Positions 25,754-34,544 of a DNA stretch of 64,000 nucleotides are shown here, in pieces. The stretch lies in the NCBI RefSeq assembly GCF_037076455.1, contig NZ_AP028679.1, positions 2,433,501 through 2,497,500 on the forward strand, given 5' to 3'. Source of the DNA: Desulfoferula mesophila (lineage in GTDB: Bacteria; Desulfobacterota; Desulfarculia; Desulfarculales; Desulfarculaceae). Position numbers and translations under genes: made by a program. The notes below the pieces were generated by a model. The model saw only the letters and a program-made list of their open reading frames with translations, ran no database searches and had not been told where the DNA came from. Within the stretch, counting starts at the first letter, position 1, and the number at the start of each line of letters is the position of its first letter.

Positions 25754-26641
25754 CTAGACCCGCTCGATCTCCTTGATGCCGAACAGGCCGTAGGGCTTGA
25801 CCATCAAGATGACGATCAACACGATGAACGGCGCGATCTCCTTGACCCCGCCGCCCAGGTACACGTCCAGATAGGAGCCCATCAGGTTTTCCAGGATGCC
25901 AATGGTGAGGCCGCCGATGATGGCCCCGCCGATGGAATCCAGGCCGCCCAGGATGACCGCCGGGAACACCTTGAGCCCGAAGTCGGACAAGGTGATGTTG
26001 ATGCCGTTGATGTTGCCCACCAAAAGCCCGCCCACCGCGCTGACCAGGGCGCCGATGGACCAGGAGATTGCAAAGACCCGCTTCACGCTGATGCCCATGG
26101 ACTGGGCCACCTGCTGGTCGTTGGCCACCGCCCGCATGGAGATGCCCACCCGGGTGAACTTGAAGAAGGCCGCGAACACCCCCAGGAACAAGAAGGCGAA
26201 GCCGAAGGTCCACAAATAGACCTCGCTCACCAGCACCGGTCCCAGGTGGATGGCCTTCTGGCTGAAGATGGGCGGGGTGAAGACCTTGATCTGGGTGCCC
26301 CAGAGAACGGTGACCAGGGACTTGAGCACCGTGGCCAGGGCGATGGTGATCATGATCACGCTGATGATGGGCTCGCCGATCATGGGCCTGAGCACCAGGC
26401 GCTCCAGCACCACGCCCATGGCCACCGCGATGAGCATGGTGAGCATGAACGACCACAGGATGGGTATGCCCAGCATGGTGTAGAGCCACCAGCAGATGTA
26501 GCCGCCCACCAGCACGAACTCGCCCTGGGCGAAGTTGATGATGCTGGTGGACTTGTAGATCAGGGCGAAGCCCATGGCCACCAAGGCGTACACCGATCCG
26601 ATGACCAGGCCGGTTACGATCAATTGCAGGAACTCGGTCAT
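25754..26641 (-). CDS. livH: Branched-chain-type ABC permease LivH
   Basis: 295 residues, about eight membrane segments. GLVIGSVYALVAMGFALIYKS and NFAQGEFVLVGGY at the N-terminus, and VANDQQVAQSMGISVKRVF as the ATPase-coupling loop, are LivH signatures. It follows the acyl-CoA ligase gene after 13 bp, so co-transcription is nearly certain. Confidence 0.95.
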   Translation of the reverse strand: MTEFLQLIVTGLVIGSVYALVAMGFALIYKSTSIINFAQGEFVLVGGYICWWLYTMLGIPILWSFMLTMLIAVAMGVVLERLVLRPMIGEPIISVIMITIALATVLKSLVTVLWGTQIKVFTPPIFSQKAIHLGPVLVSEVYLWTFGFAFLFLGVFAAFFKFTRVGISMRAVANDQQVAQSMGISVKRVFAISWSIGALVSAVGGLLVGNINGINITLSDFGLKVFPAVILGGLDSIGGAIIGGLTIGILENLMGSYLDVYLGGGVKEIAPFIVLIVILMVKPYGLFGIKEIERV

Positions 26642-26654
26642 GCGCCCTACCCTT

Positions 26655-28673
26655 CTAGTGCACCGGCTTCCAGAACTGCCACCACTTGCGCTCGTCCTCC
26701 AGGGCGTACTGATCCAGAGGCTTCATCTTGCGTATTTGCAAGTCGGTGACGATGGTGGCGGTCTTGCCGTCTTGGTACTTGATCTCGCTCTCCACGTGAA
26801 CCTGGTCCAGATCCTGGTACAGGGCCTCTATCTCCGCCGCGTAGCGCTCGGCGATGAAGCGCCGCCGAAGCTTACGCGTGCGGGTGAGCTCGCCGTCGTC
26901 GGGGTCGAACTCCTTGTAGAGCAGCAGGAACTTCTGGATGCGCGCCGCCTCGGGCAGGCTGCGGTTCACCCGCACCACCTCTTTTTCGATGAGGTCGTAC
27001 ACCTCGGGCTTGGAGGCCAGGTCGGTGTAGGTGGTGTAGCCGATGCGATGCTCCTCGGCCCATTTGCCGGTGTGCTTGTAGTCGATGCAGATGATGGCGC
27101 TGACGAACTGGCGTTCGTGGCCCAGGACGCAGGGCTCGACGATGTAGGGGCAGAACTTAAGCTTGTTCTCGATGAACATGGGCGAAAAACGCGCCCCGCT
27201 GGTGAGCTGCATGAGGTCTTTCACGCGGTCGATGCACACCAGTTGGTCGTTTTCGGTGATATAGCCCGCGTCGCCTGAGTGCAGCCACCCGTCCACGATG
27301 GTCTCGGCGGTGGCCTCGTCGTTTTTGAGATAGCCCACGAACAACGCCGGCGAGCGGGAGACGATCTCGCCCACCCCCTCGGGGTCGGGATCGTCGATCT
27401 TCACCTCGGTCTCGGGGATGGGCTCGCCCACGCTGGTGAAGTCCACCTTGCCCTCGCGGTGGATGCAGGAAATGCCGCTGATCTCGGTCTGGCCGTAGAT
27501 CTGCTTGAGGTTCACCCCGCAGGCGTGAAAAAAGCGGAACACGTCGGGCCCCAGGGCCGCGCCGCCGGTGGAGGCGGAGCGGATGTTGGAGAAGCCCAGG
27601 CGGTCCTTGAGGGCCCTGAAGAGCAGCAGGTAGCTCAGGGCGTACATGAGCTTCCAGTACCAGGGCGGGCTCTTTTTCTCGAAATGGAAGTCGGCCATCT
27701 GGTAGCCGATGGGCATGCACAGACGGTAGATGAAGCGCTTGAACCAGGAGGCGTCCAAATGCCTGACGATCACCGAGCGGGCCTGCTGCTCCCACACCCG
27801 GGGCGGGCTGAACACCACGTTGGGGCCGATCTCGTACAGGTCGGCCATGGCCGTCTCGGGCTCCTCGGGGAAGTTGACCGTGAAGCCGATGGCCAGCGCG
27901 GTGGACACGCTCATCATCTGCTCGCCGATCCAGGGCAACGGCAGGAAGGAGACGAACTCGTCGTCCTGGCGCTTGGGGTCCACGTGGGCCAGGTTAAGGG
28001 CCATCTTGAGCATGTTGCTGTGGGTGAGCAGCGAGCCCTTGGGAAAGCCGGTGGTGCCCGAGGTGTAGGCGATCAGGGCGACGTCCTTAGGGGTCAGGCG
28101 CTCCACCGACTTCTCGAAATAGCCGGGGTTTTGCTCTTCAAAGCTCCGGCCCATTTGCTCCACGTCGGGGAAATAGACCAACATGGGGTCGTCGTAATCG
28201 CGCATACCCTTGGGGTCGGTGTAGATGATCTTCTTGACCCCGGGCAGCTCATGCTTCATGTCCAGGACCTTGTCGGCCTGCTCCTGGTCCTCGGCCACCA
28301 CGAAAGTGGCCCCGGAGTGATCGATGACGTAGGCCACCTCGTTGAGGATGGAGTCCTGGTAGATGCCCAGGGGGCGCCCCTTGAGGCTCTGGGCGGCCAG
28401 CTCGGCGAACACCCACTCGGGCCGGTTGTCGCCGATGATGGCCAGGGCGTCGTCGTCAACGAAACCCAGCGAAGCCAGACCCAGGGCAAAGTATTTGACG
28501 TGATCGTAATACTGTTGCCAGGTGTAAGACTGCCAGATGCCGTATTCCTTCTCTCGGAGCGCCACCTTGCCGTCGCCGTATTTGCGGGCGTTGCGCTGCA
28601 ATAGCAGCGGCATGGTGTCGCGGCCGATGTCGGCTCCGCTGGTCTCGGCTTGCAAAAAGGTCTTCTGGGGCAC
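26655..28673 (-). CDS. Long-chain acyl-CoA synthetase (AMP-forming)
   Basis: 672 residues, the size of the FadD15/long-chain group. P-loop AYTSGTTGFPKGSLLTH, A5 motif QIYGQTEISG, A7 HSGDAGYITENDQL and A8 region RVKDLMQLTSGARFSP. The middle insert (PIGYQMADFHFEKKSPPWYWK) and the C-terminal YKEFDPDDGELTRTRKLRR are typical of this group, which ends without the usual PxxxxGK lysine region in standard form. It activates a carboxylic acid as AMP then CoA ester in the cytoplasm. Being placed between livG and livH suggests that it traps the transported acid. The chain type is not determinable. Confidence 0.9.
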   Translation of the reverse strand: MPQKTFLQAETSGADIGRDTMPLLLQRNARKYGDGKVALREKEYGIWQSYTWQQYYDHVKYFALGLASLGFVDDDALAIIGDNRPEWVFAELAAQSLKGRPLGIYQDSILNEVAYVIDHSGATFVVAEDQEQADKVLDMKHELPGVKKIIYTDPKGMRDYDDPMLVYFPDVEQMGRSFEEQNPGYFEKSVERLTPKDVALIAYTSGTTGFPKGSLLTHSNMLKMALNLAHVDPKRQDDEFVSFLPLPWIGEQMMSVSTALAIGFTVNFPEEPETAMADLYEIGPNVVFSPPRVWEQQARSVIVRHLDASWFKRFIYRLCMPIGYQMADFHFEKKSPPWYWKLMYALSYLLLFRALKDRLGFSNIRSASTGGAALGPDVFRFFHACGVNLKQIYGQTEISGISCIHREGKVDFTSVGEPIPETEVKIDDPDPEGVGEIVSRSPALFVGYLKNDEATAETIVDGWLHSGDAGYITENDQLVCIDRVKDLMQLTSGARFSPMFIENKLKFCPYIVEPCVLGHERQFVSAIICIDYKHTGKWAEEHRIGYTTYTDLASKPEVYDLIEKEVVRVNRSLPEAARIQKFLLLYKEFDPDDGELTRTRKLRRRFIAERYAAEIEALYQDLDQVHVESEIKYQDGKTATIVTDLQIRKMKPLDQYALEDERKWWQFWKPVH

Positions 28674-28694
28674 AGGCGCTTCTCCCAGCTTGCT

Positions 28695-29540
28695 CTACAA
28701 ACCCAACTTGGAATAGGCCGCGTCTTCGGCGCCCAGGTAGGCCTCGATGACGTGGGGGTTCTTGCTTACCTCTTCCGGGCTGCCCTGGGCGATCTTGGTG
28801 CCGAAGTCCAGCACCACCACGCTGTTGGAGATGTCCATGACCACCCCCATGTCGTGCTCGATGAGCACCACGGTCACGCCCCACTCCTCGTTCACGTCGA
28901 GGATGAAGCGGGCCATGTCCTCGGTCTCCTCCAGGTTCATGCCCGCCATGGGCTCGTCCAACAGCAGAATCTTGGGACGCATGGCCAGGGCCCGGGCCAA
29001 CTCCACCCGCTTTTGCAGGCCATAGGGCAAGGTGCCCACCACCTGCTTGCGGATGGCCTCGATCTCCAGCAGGTCGATGATGCGTTCCTCTATCTCGGCG
29101 CGCACCCTCATTTCCTCTTTGCGGGCCTTGCCCAGGTATACGCCGCCGGACAAGAAGCCCGAATGCATGTGTACGTGGTGGCCCAACTTGATGTTGTCCA
29201 GCACCGTCATGCCGCGGAACAGCTCTATGTTTTGGAAACTACGGGCGATTCCCAACTCGGCCACCCTATGGGTGGGCACTTTGGAGATGTCCTGGTCCTC
29301 GAAGATGATGCGACCCTTGTGGGGATGGTAGAAGCGGCAAATGCAGTTGAGGATGCAGGTCTTGCCGGCCCCGTTGGGGCCGATGATGGCCTGGATGTGG
29401 CCCGGCTGCACCTGAAAACTGACTCCGCTGAGGGCGTTCAGGCCGCCGAATCTGAGGTGGATGTCGTCTACGATCAAAAGGGGTTTGCTGGGATTAAAAT
29501 CCTTCCGTTGCTCCTGCCCGGCAGTGCTCGGCAGCGGCAT
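28695..29540 (-). CDS. livG: Branched-chain-type ABC transporter ATPase LivG
   Basis: 281 residues. Walker A GPNGAGKTCIL, GIARSFQNIELFRGMTVLDN (LivG-type Q-loop), a degenerate signature LPYGLQKRVELARAL, Walker B LLLDEPMAGMN, and His switch LIEHDMGVVM. The signature reads PYGLQ instead of SGGQ, which occurs in this family (LSYGQQ). First gene of the operon livG-ligase-livH-livM-livK-livF-PaaK. It has about 20 extra residues at the N-terminus before the ABC domain. Confidence 0.93.
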   Translation of the reverse strand: MPLPSTAGQEQRKDFNPSKPLLIVDDIHLRFGGLNALSGVSFQVQPGHIQAIIGPNGAGKTCILNCICRFYHPHKGRIIFEDQDISKVPTHRVAELGIARSFQNIELFRGMTVLDNIKLGHHVHMHSGFLSGGVYLGKARKEEMRVRAEIEERIIDLLEIEAIRKQVVGTLPYGLQKRVELARALAMRPKILLLDEPMAGMNLEETEDMARFILDVNEEWGVTVVLIEHDMGVVMDISNSVVVLDFGTKIAQGSPEEVSKNPHVIEAYLGAEDAAYSKLGL

Positions 29541-29799
29541 GTCCCCTCCCCGGCCAGACCCGCGGGTACCAGCGGCGTCAGTGTGAAGTTACCTAAAAAA
29601 CGATTGCGACCCGGCTAATCATCCAGACTGGATATCGGTCTTTCATTGTGAATTTTGCGCCAAATGGCACCTTGACCGTGGCTGCATCATAAGCCATCGC
29701 AGGCCCGAGATTCAACCCCAAAAATGGCAAAAATGCCTGTTATCTCAAGGTTTGTGAAATGTCTTGCAAATACCGAGTGAATGGATACTCATTGCCCCG

Positions 29800-29818
29800 A
29801 CTGAGCGCTCAGTTTTTT
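29800..29818. promoter_or_regulatory. Perfect 14-bp palindrome with T-run at the dgt stop codon
   Basis: ACTGAGCGCTCAGT followed by TTTTT (plus strand). It overlaps the dgt stop and sits about 260 bp upstream of the livG start. It can be read as a weak rightward terminator (5-bp stem, GCGC loop) or as an operator of the kind bound by TetR-family acyl-CoA sensors. No -35/-10 pair is convincing. Confidence 0.4.
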
Positions 29819-30999
29819 ACGATATGGGGCACGTTTAGCTTATCGGGCAGGCGCAGGGGCGACACAAGTTCGGCGTGGCGTTTGAGAAAAAAATCGTCGG
29901 TCATGCCCGCCAAAAAGTCTCGCACCACCTCAGGAGGAGAGGTTTCAATTTTGTAATTTTCATCCATGCGGTCCAGGAAATCCCGGTACACCGGGCTCCC
30001 TCGGCGTTCCCGGCGAAGGTCTTGTAGATAGGTATCGAACAGCAGGTCAAAGGCCGCGGAGATTTTGGGGTGCTCGGTCTTGATGGACGGGTTGGTGTAG
30101 ATGTTGACCAGGTTGAATTCCTTGAGGCGGCCCAAGGCCTGGGCCACCGGAGGGCTGAAGGAAATATGGTCTTGTTCCAGGGAGTTGGCGGTTAGATCCT
30201 CCACCAGGCGGTAGACGATGGTGCCGTTGCTCTCGCCCAGGACCCGGCGCACCACCTCGGGTAGCATGTCCCGGCTGACCAGGCCCAGGAGGATGGCGTC
30301 CTCCAGGTCGCGGCCCACGTAGGCGATGGTGTCGGCCACCCGCACCAGGCACCCTTCCAGGGTCATGGGGGTGAGCTCCATGGAGGGGTCTTGCCGCTTG
30401 GCGACCATCTCGGCGTCCAAGGCGGCGAAGTCCTTGTCCCGCTGAGGTGTCAGGCGCACGGTATGCAACTCGCCGTCGTGGGTCAGGACCCCGTCCAATA
30501 CTTGCAAACTAAGGTTGAGTCCACGCCCTCCCCGCTCCAATCGCTCCAAAAAATGCACGGATTGCAGGTTGTGCAGAAAGGGACTGATGCCGTGCTCGCG
30601 GCACTTGCGGTCCAAAAATTTCTCGCCGTCGTGGCCAAAGGGGGGGTGGCCCAGGTCGTGGGCCAGGGCGATGGCCTCGATAAGATCTTCGTTGAGGCGC
30701 AGCAGGCGCCCCAGGCCCCGGGCGATCTTGCTCACCAACTGCACGTGCAGCACCCGGTGGGATATCTGGTCGTTGTCCACCAGGGAGAATACCTGGGTCT
30801 TGTCGATGTAGCGGGTATAAGCCAGGGAATGCAGCACTCGGTCGGCATCCACCGCAAAGGGCAGACGATGGCCCTGCTCGGCCAAGGGGTCGGGGCGGCG
30901 GCGCACGGCCGCCCGGCTGAGACAGGCCAGGGGTGAAAGCCTTTGCGCTTCCTCCTCCTGAAGGCGGCGGCGCAGATCGGCCAGCAAGTGATCCTGCAA
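29809..30999 (-). CDS. dgt: dGTP triphosphohydrolase-like HD protein
   Basis: 396 residues. HD-domain metal ligands: His81-Arg82 (SHRVLH), His114-Asp115 (AHDLGHPPFGHDGE) and a later Asp in VRVADTIAYVGRDLEDA. The N-terminal FAVDADRVLHSLAYTRYIDKTQV is typical of the dNTPase family. It cleaves dGTP (and often other dNTPs) to the nucleoside and triphosphate in the cytoplasm. It reads toward the liv operon but is separated by about 270 bp. It is divergent from the methyltransferase-like gene on the other side. Confidence 0.9.
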   Translation of the reverse strand: MQDHLLADLRRRLQEEEAQRLSPLACLSRAAVRRRPDPLAEQGHRLPFAVDADRVLHSLAYTRYIDKTQVFSLVDNDQISHRVLHVQLVSKIARGLGRLLRLNEDLIEAIALAHDLGHPPFGHDGEKFLDRKCREHGISPFLHNLQSVHFLERLERGGRGLNLSLQVLDGVLTHDGELHTVRLTPQRDKDFAALDAEMVAKRQDPSMELTPMTLEGCLVRVADTIAYVGRDLEDAILLGLVSRDMLPEVVRRVLGESNGTIVYRLVEDLTANSLEQDHISFSPPVAQALGRLKEFNLVNIYTNPSIKTEHPKISAAFDLLFDTYLQDLRRERRGSPVYRDFLDRMDENYKIETSPPEVVRDFLAGMTDDFFLKRHAELVSPLRLPDKLNVPHIVKN

Positions 31000-31123
31000 G
31001 ATGACGGCTCCTAGTTAAACGCCATGCTCCATTGAAACGCCCCGGCCGCCGGGTGTCAAGCGGCGCCCGCTTGGGGATGCCTCTCCCTTGCCAGGCCTCC
31101 CCGGGCATAATAGACTTGCGCTC

Positions 31124-31912
31124 ATGATAGTCGCAGCCGACAACCTCACCACCTCCCGCCCCTCGGTGCGCCGCGCCGTGGATGCGCGCGACGAAGCCTT
31201 TATCAGCGGGCTGTGCCGCGATCTGGAGCGGGCCGGGGCCACCTGGATCGACCTGAACCCCGGCTTTTTGCCCGCATCCCGGCGGGAGGAAACCTGGTCC
31301 TGGCTGGTGAAAACCGTTGAGGCGGCCTCTGCGGCCCAGCTTATCCTGGATGCGGCCGAACCGGCCACCCTGGAGCTGGCCCTGGGCTTTTGCACCCGGC
31401 CGCCGGTGCTCAACATGGCCACCGCCGAGCCGGGGCGCTTGGGGCCGGTCTTGGACATCGCCGCAACCCACGGTCTGGAGGTGATCGCCGCCACCATGAC
31501 CGCCACCGTGCCTCTGGGCGCCGAGGATCGCCTGGCCCTGGCCGCGCTCATCGTGCAGGAGGCCCAGGCCCGGGGCATCGTGGGCGAGCGCCTGATCATC
31601 GACCCCATGGCCATGCCCCTGGCCCTGCCCGGAGGCGAGGCCCACGCCGCGGCGGTGCTGGCCACCCTGCGCGCCCTACCCCAGGTCTTCGATCCGCCGC
31701 CCCGCCGCCTCATCGCCCTGAGCAACCTGGTCACCGCCAGCGCCGGGGCCCGGGCCGATTTCGCGGCCGGGCCCTTTCTGGCCGCCGCCTTTGGCGCGGG
31801 CCTGGAGGTGGTGATGCTGGACGCCACGAACCCGGAGCTCATGCGCCTAGCACGCCTGCTCAACGTGTTCGAGGGCAGGGGTATTTTCGCGCCGGGCGAG
31901 TTCAACTCATGA
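31124..31912 (+). CDS. Pterin-binding methyltransferase-like protein (DHPS/AcsE fold)
   Basis: 262 residues from the ATG at 31124 (MIVAADNLTTSRPSVRRAV). The start parallels the 'IGERINxTxxxVxxAIxxxD' opening of methyltetrahydrofolate methyltransferases. WIDLNPGF corresponds to their 'DVNxG' strand, and LIIDPMAMPLAL to the 'DP(L)' loop. It lacks a cobalamin-binding domain. AcsE-type enzymes move methyl from methyl-tetrahydrofolate to a corrinoid protein in the Wood-Ljungdahl path. Several expected pterin residues (IGERIN, DVNAG) are altered, so the exact role is open. It overlaps the next gene by 4 nt. Confidence 0.72.
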   Translation: MIVAADNLTTSRPSVRRAVDARDEAFISGLCRDLERAGATWIDLNPGFLPASRREETWSWLVKTVEAASAAQLILDAAEPATLELALGFCTRPPVLNMATAEPGRLGPVLDIAATHGLEVIAATMTATVPLGAEDRLALAALIVQEAQARGIVGERLIIDPMAMPLALPGGEAHAAAVLATLRALPQVFDPPPRRLIALSNLVTASAGARADFAAGPFLAAAFGAGLEVVMLDATNPELMRLARLLNVFEGRGIFAPGEFNS

Positions 31913-32451
31913 GCCGCTCCGGGCTCCCGGAAATGCTTAAACCCCTTCCCGGCGCTCCCCACTTCACCCTGGCCGAGCTTACCCGCTCCGACACCGCCCT
32001 GGCCTACGGCCTGGACAACACCCCCTGCCCCGCGGCCCTGGAGGGCTTGCGCCGGCTGGCCCGCCTGGTGCTGGAGCCCCTGCGCCGACGCTTCGGCCCC
32101 ATCCGGGTGACCAGCGGTTACCGCTCTTCGGAGGTCAACTGGTTCGTATCCCTGAACCGCACCAGCCGCCATTGCCAAGGAGTGGCGGCGGACGTGCGGC
32201 CCCTGGCTTTGGGCGCGGACAGCCCCTCCCTGGCCCGCTGGGCAACGGCCAACCTGCCCTGCGGCCAAATCATCCTGTATAATTACGGCAATGGTTGGGT
32301 CCACCTGGATTTAGCGCGAGCCGACTCATGCTCTCCCCGGCTTTACCTTAGCCGGGCGGCGGGCTCATTAGTCCAAATTTCGGCGGACGACCTGAGCAGT
32401 ATGATTGCCGATGGGTATTTGACGAGGGACCGACTTGATGAAACTTGTTGA
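31909..32451 (+). CDS. M15-family peptidase (D-Ala-D-Ala carboxypeptidase-like)
   Basis: 180 residues from an ATG overlapping the previous stop (ATGA). TSGYRSSEVN near 68, then zinc ligands His88 and Asp95 in SRHCQGVAADV, and His132 in WVHLDL. These match the M15 SxHxxGxAxD and WxHxD motifs. No signal peptide is visible, so like phage endolysin-type M15 proteins it might act on peptidoglycan only if exported by other means, or on another peptide. The C-terminal ~45 residues are not conserved in my memory. Translationally coupled to its neighbours; its end overlaps the tatD start by 14 nt. Confidence 0.82.
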   Translation: MSRSGLPEMLKPLPGAPHFTLAELTRSDTALAYGLDNTPCPAALEGLRRLARLVLEPLRRRFGPIRVTSGYRSSEVNWFVSLNRTSRHCQGVAADVRPLALGADSPSLARWATANLPCGQIILYNYGNGWVHLDLARADSCSPRLYLSRAAGSLVQISADDLSSMIADGYLTRDRLDETC

Positions 32452-33211
32452 CACGCACGCTCACCTGGATTTGCTGGACGACCCCGCGGCGGCCTTTGAA
32501 CGGGCCAAACAGGCCGGAGTGGGTCAGATAATCACCGTAGGCATCGACCTGGAATCTTCCCGGCGCGCCGCCGACTTCAGCCGGGATCTGTACGGGGTCT
32601 TCTGCACCGTGGGCCTGCATCCCCACGAGGTGTCCAAGGTGGGTCCCGATCTTTGGGGGGAATTCAAGCTGCTGGCCCTGACCGTCTCGGCGGTGGCCGT
32701 GGGCGAATGCGGCCTGGACTACTACCGCGATCTGTCTCCCCGCCACCTGCAACGCGACGCTTTTGCCGCCCAGATCGAGCTGGCCCTGGATTTGGGTCTG
32801 CCCCTGGTGGTGCACGACCGCGAGGCGCATAGCGACGTGCTCAACATGCTGGCCAAGGGCGGGGCCGAGCGGGTGGGCGGCGTGGTGCACTGTTTCAGCG
32901 GCGACGCCGCGCTGGCCCAGGAGCTGGTCTCCCTGGGCTTCAGCCTGGGCATCACCGGGGTGATCACCTACAAGAAATCAGACGAGCTGCGGGCCCTGGT
33001 TAAAAAGGTGCCTCTGACCAAGCTCTTGATCGAAACCGACTGCCCCTACCTGTCCCCCATGCCCCATCGCGGCAAGCCCAACGAGCCGGCCTACGTGACC
33101 CACACCCACCTGGCCCTGGCCAAGGCCTTGGGCGTAAGCCCCGAGGAAGTGGCCCAGGTGACCACCGACAACGCGCGGCGCTTGTTCAGCCTGCCCTACA
33201 TGGAGGACTAG
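32438..33211 (+). CDS. TatD-family metal-dependent hydrolase
   Basis: 257 residues; ATG at 32438 with GAGGG about 9 nt upstream (a TTG one codon earlier is possible). Metal-site motifs: DTHAHLD, AVGECGLDYYRD, LVVHDREAH, VVHCFSGD and ETDCPYLSP. TatD enzymes are cytoplasmic 3'-5' exonucleases/deacylases. It is 2 bp from maf. Confidence 0.95.
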   Translation: MKLVDTHAHLDLLDDPAAAFERAKQAGVGQIITVGIDLESSRRAADFSRDLYGVFCTVGLHPHEVSKVGPDLWGEFKLLALTVSAVAVGECGLDYYRDLSPRHLQRDAFAAQIELALDLGLPLVVHDREAHSDVLNMLAKGGAERVGGVVHCFSGDAALAQELVSLGFSLGITGVITYKKSDELRALVKKVPLTKLLIETDCPYLSPMPHRGKPNEPAYVTHTHLALAKALGVSPEEVAQVTTDNARRLFSLPYMED

Positions 33212-33213
33212 GC

Positions 33214-33813
33214 ATGTATAGCTTGGCTCCGGGAGTGGGTTTGGTGCTGGCCTCGGCCTCTCCGCGCCGGCGGGAAATGCTGGGCAATCTGGGCCTCACT
33301 TATCGTCTGGCCCCCAGCCACATCGACGAGAGCCTGTTGCCCGGCGAAAAGGCCGAGGCGGCTGCCCAACGCCTGGCCGCGGCCAAGGCGGCGGCGGTGG
33401 CCACCGGGCCCTATGACACGGTGCTGGCCGCCGACACCCTGGTGGTGCTGGGCGGGGAGATCATGGGCAAGCCCCAGGACGCCGCCGAGGCGGCCGCCAT
33501 GCTGCGGCGGCTCTCCGGCGCGCAACACGAGGTCATCACCGGCTATTGCCTGCGCAACGAATCCTGGCACAAGGAGGGCATGGGCCGCAGCCTGGTGACC
33601 TTCCGCGAGCTGAGCGAGGCGGAGATCGCCGCCTACGTGGCCACCGGCGAGCCCCTGGACAAGGCCGGCGCCTATGCGGTGCAAGGCCTGGGCGGGGCGC
33701 TGGTCAAGGAGGTGAGCGGCTCCTACACCAACGTGGTGGGCCTGCCCCTGGCCGCGGTGATCGAGCTTCTCCTGCGCCAAGGCCTTATCCGGCCCGATGG
33801 ACCGGCCTCATGA
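33214..33813 (+). CDS. maf: Maf nucleotide pyrophosphatase
   Basis: 199 residues. LASASPRRREML at the N-terminus, then ADTLVVLGGEIMGKP and GAYAVQGLGGALVKEVSGSYTNVVGLP, all Maf signatures. It hydrolyses dTTP/UTP or modified nucleotides to monophosphates. Stop and next start overlap (ATGA). Confidence 0.95.
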   Translation: MYSLAPGVGLVLASASPRRREMLGNLGLTYRLAPSHIDESLLPGEKAEAAAQRLAAAKAAAVATGPYDTVLAADTLVVLGGEIMGKPQDAAEAAAMLRRLSGAQHEVITGYCLRNESWHKEGMGRSLVTFRELSEAEIAAYVATGEPLDKAGAYAVQGLGGALVKEVSGSYTNVVGLPLAAVIELLLRQGLIRPDGPAS

Positions 33814-34499
33814 GCATCGCCGTTAACCTGGCCCTGATCACCGCGCGCATCGCGGCGGCGGCCAAAGCCTCGGGCCGCAAGCCCGAGCAGGTGCGCCTGG
33901 TGGCGGTGAGCAAAACGCACGGCCCCGGGGCGGTCAAGGAGGCCCTGGCCGCCGGGCAGATCCTCTTTGGCGAGAACTACGTGCAAGAGGCCCAGGACAA
34001 GATACCGGCGGTGGGCCCCGGCCCCTCCTGGCACTTCATCGGCCACTTGCAGAGCAACAAGGCCAAGGTGGTTGCCGAGCTTTTCGACGTGGTCCAGAGC
34101 GTGGACCGCCTCAAGCTGGCCAAGGCCCTGGACCGCCGGGCCGGCGAGTTGGGCCGCAAGCTGGGGGTGCTGTTGCAGGTCAACGTGGGCGGCGAAGCCC
34201 AGAAGTCCGGCTGCGCGCCCGCCGAGGCGGCGAACCTGGCCCAGGAAGTGGCCAAGCTGGAGCACCTGGAGCTTACCGGTCTCATGACCATGCCCCCGTT
34301 CTTTGACGATCCCCAGCGGGCCCGCCCGTTGTTCGCCCAACTGCGCGAGTTGGCCGTCCGCCTGGGCCGGGACCTGCCCGAAGGGGCCATGCGCCATTTG
34401 TCCATGGGTATGAGCGGCGACTTCGAAGCGGCCATCGCCGAGGGCGCCACCCTGGTGCGGGTGGGCACGGCCATTTTCGGCCAACGGGAATATTCCTAG
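33810..34499 (+). CDS. YggS-family pyridoxal-phosphate homeostasis protein
   Basis: 229 residues from an ATG overlapping the maf stop. PLP lysine K35 in LVAVSKTHG, GENYVQEAQDK, WHFIGHLQSNKAK, LMTMPP and LSMGMSGDFEAAI. It binds PLP without known catalysis and buffers B6 and amino-acid pools. It is the last gene of the plus-strand run and converges on rlmB. Confidence 0.95.
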   Translation: MSIAVNLALITARIAAAAKASGRKPEQVRLVAVSKTHGPGAVKEALAAGQILFGENYVQEAQDKIPAVGPGPSWHFIGHLQSNKAKVVAELFDVVQSVDRLKLAKALDRRAGELGRKLGVLLQVNVGGEAQKSGCAPAEAANLAQEVAKLEHLELTGLMTMPPFFDDPQRARPLFAQLRELAVRLGRDLPEGAMRHLSMGMSGDFEAAIAEGATLVRVGTAIFGQREYS

Positions 34500-34544
34500 C
34501 AAATACCACCGCGAATCAATGCGGCACGAGGCTCGGCCGGGCTA

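Noticed and set aside
24680-26749. 689-codon open frame on the plus strand
   Set aside because: It is antisense to livM and livH, full of His/Gln/Gly as expected from reversed GC-rich codons. The opposite strand encodes well-known permeases.
29700-29818. Small RNA gene ending at the palindrome
   Set aside because: The stem is only 5 bp and no promoter is visible upstream on the plus strand; kept only as a possible regulatory palindrome.
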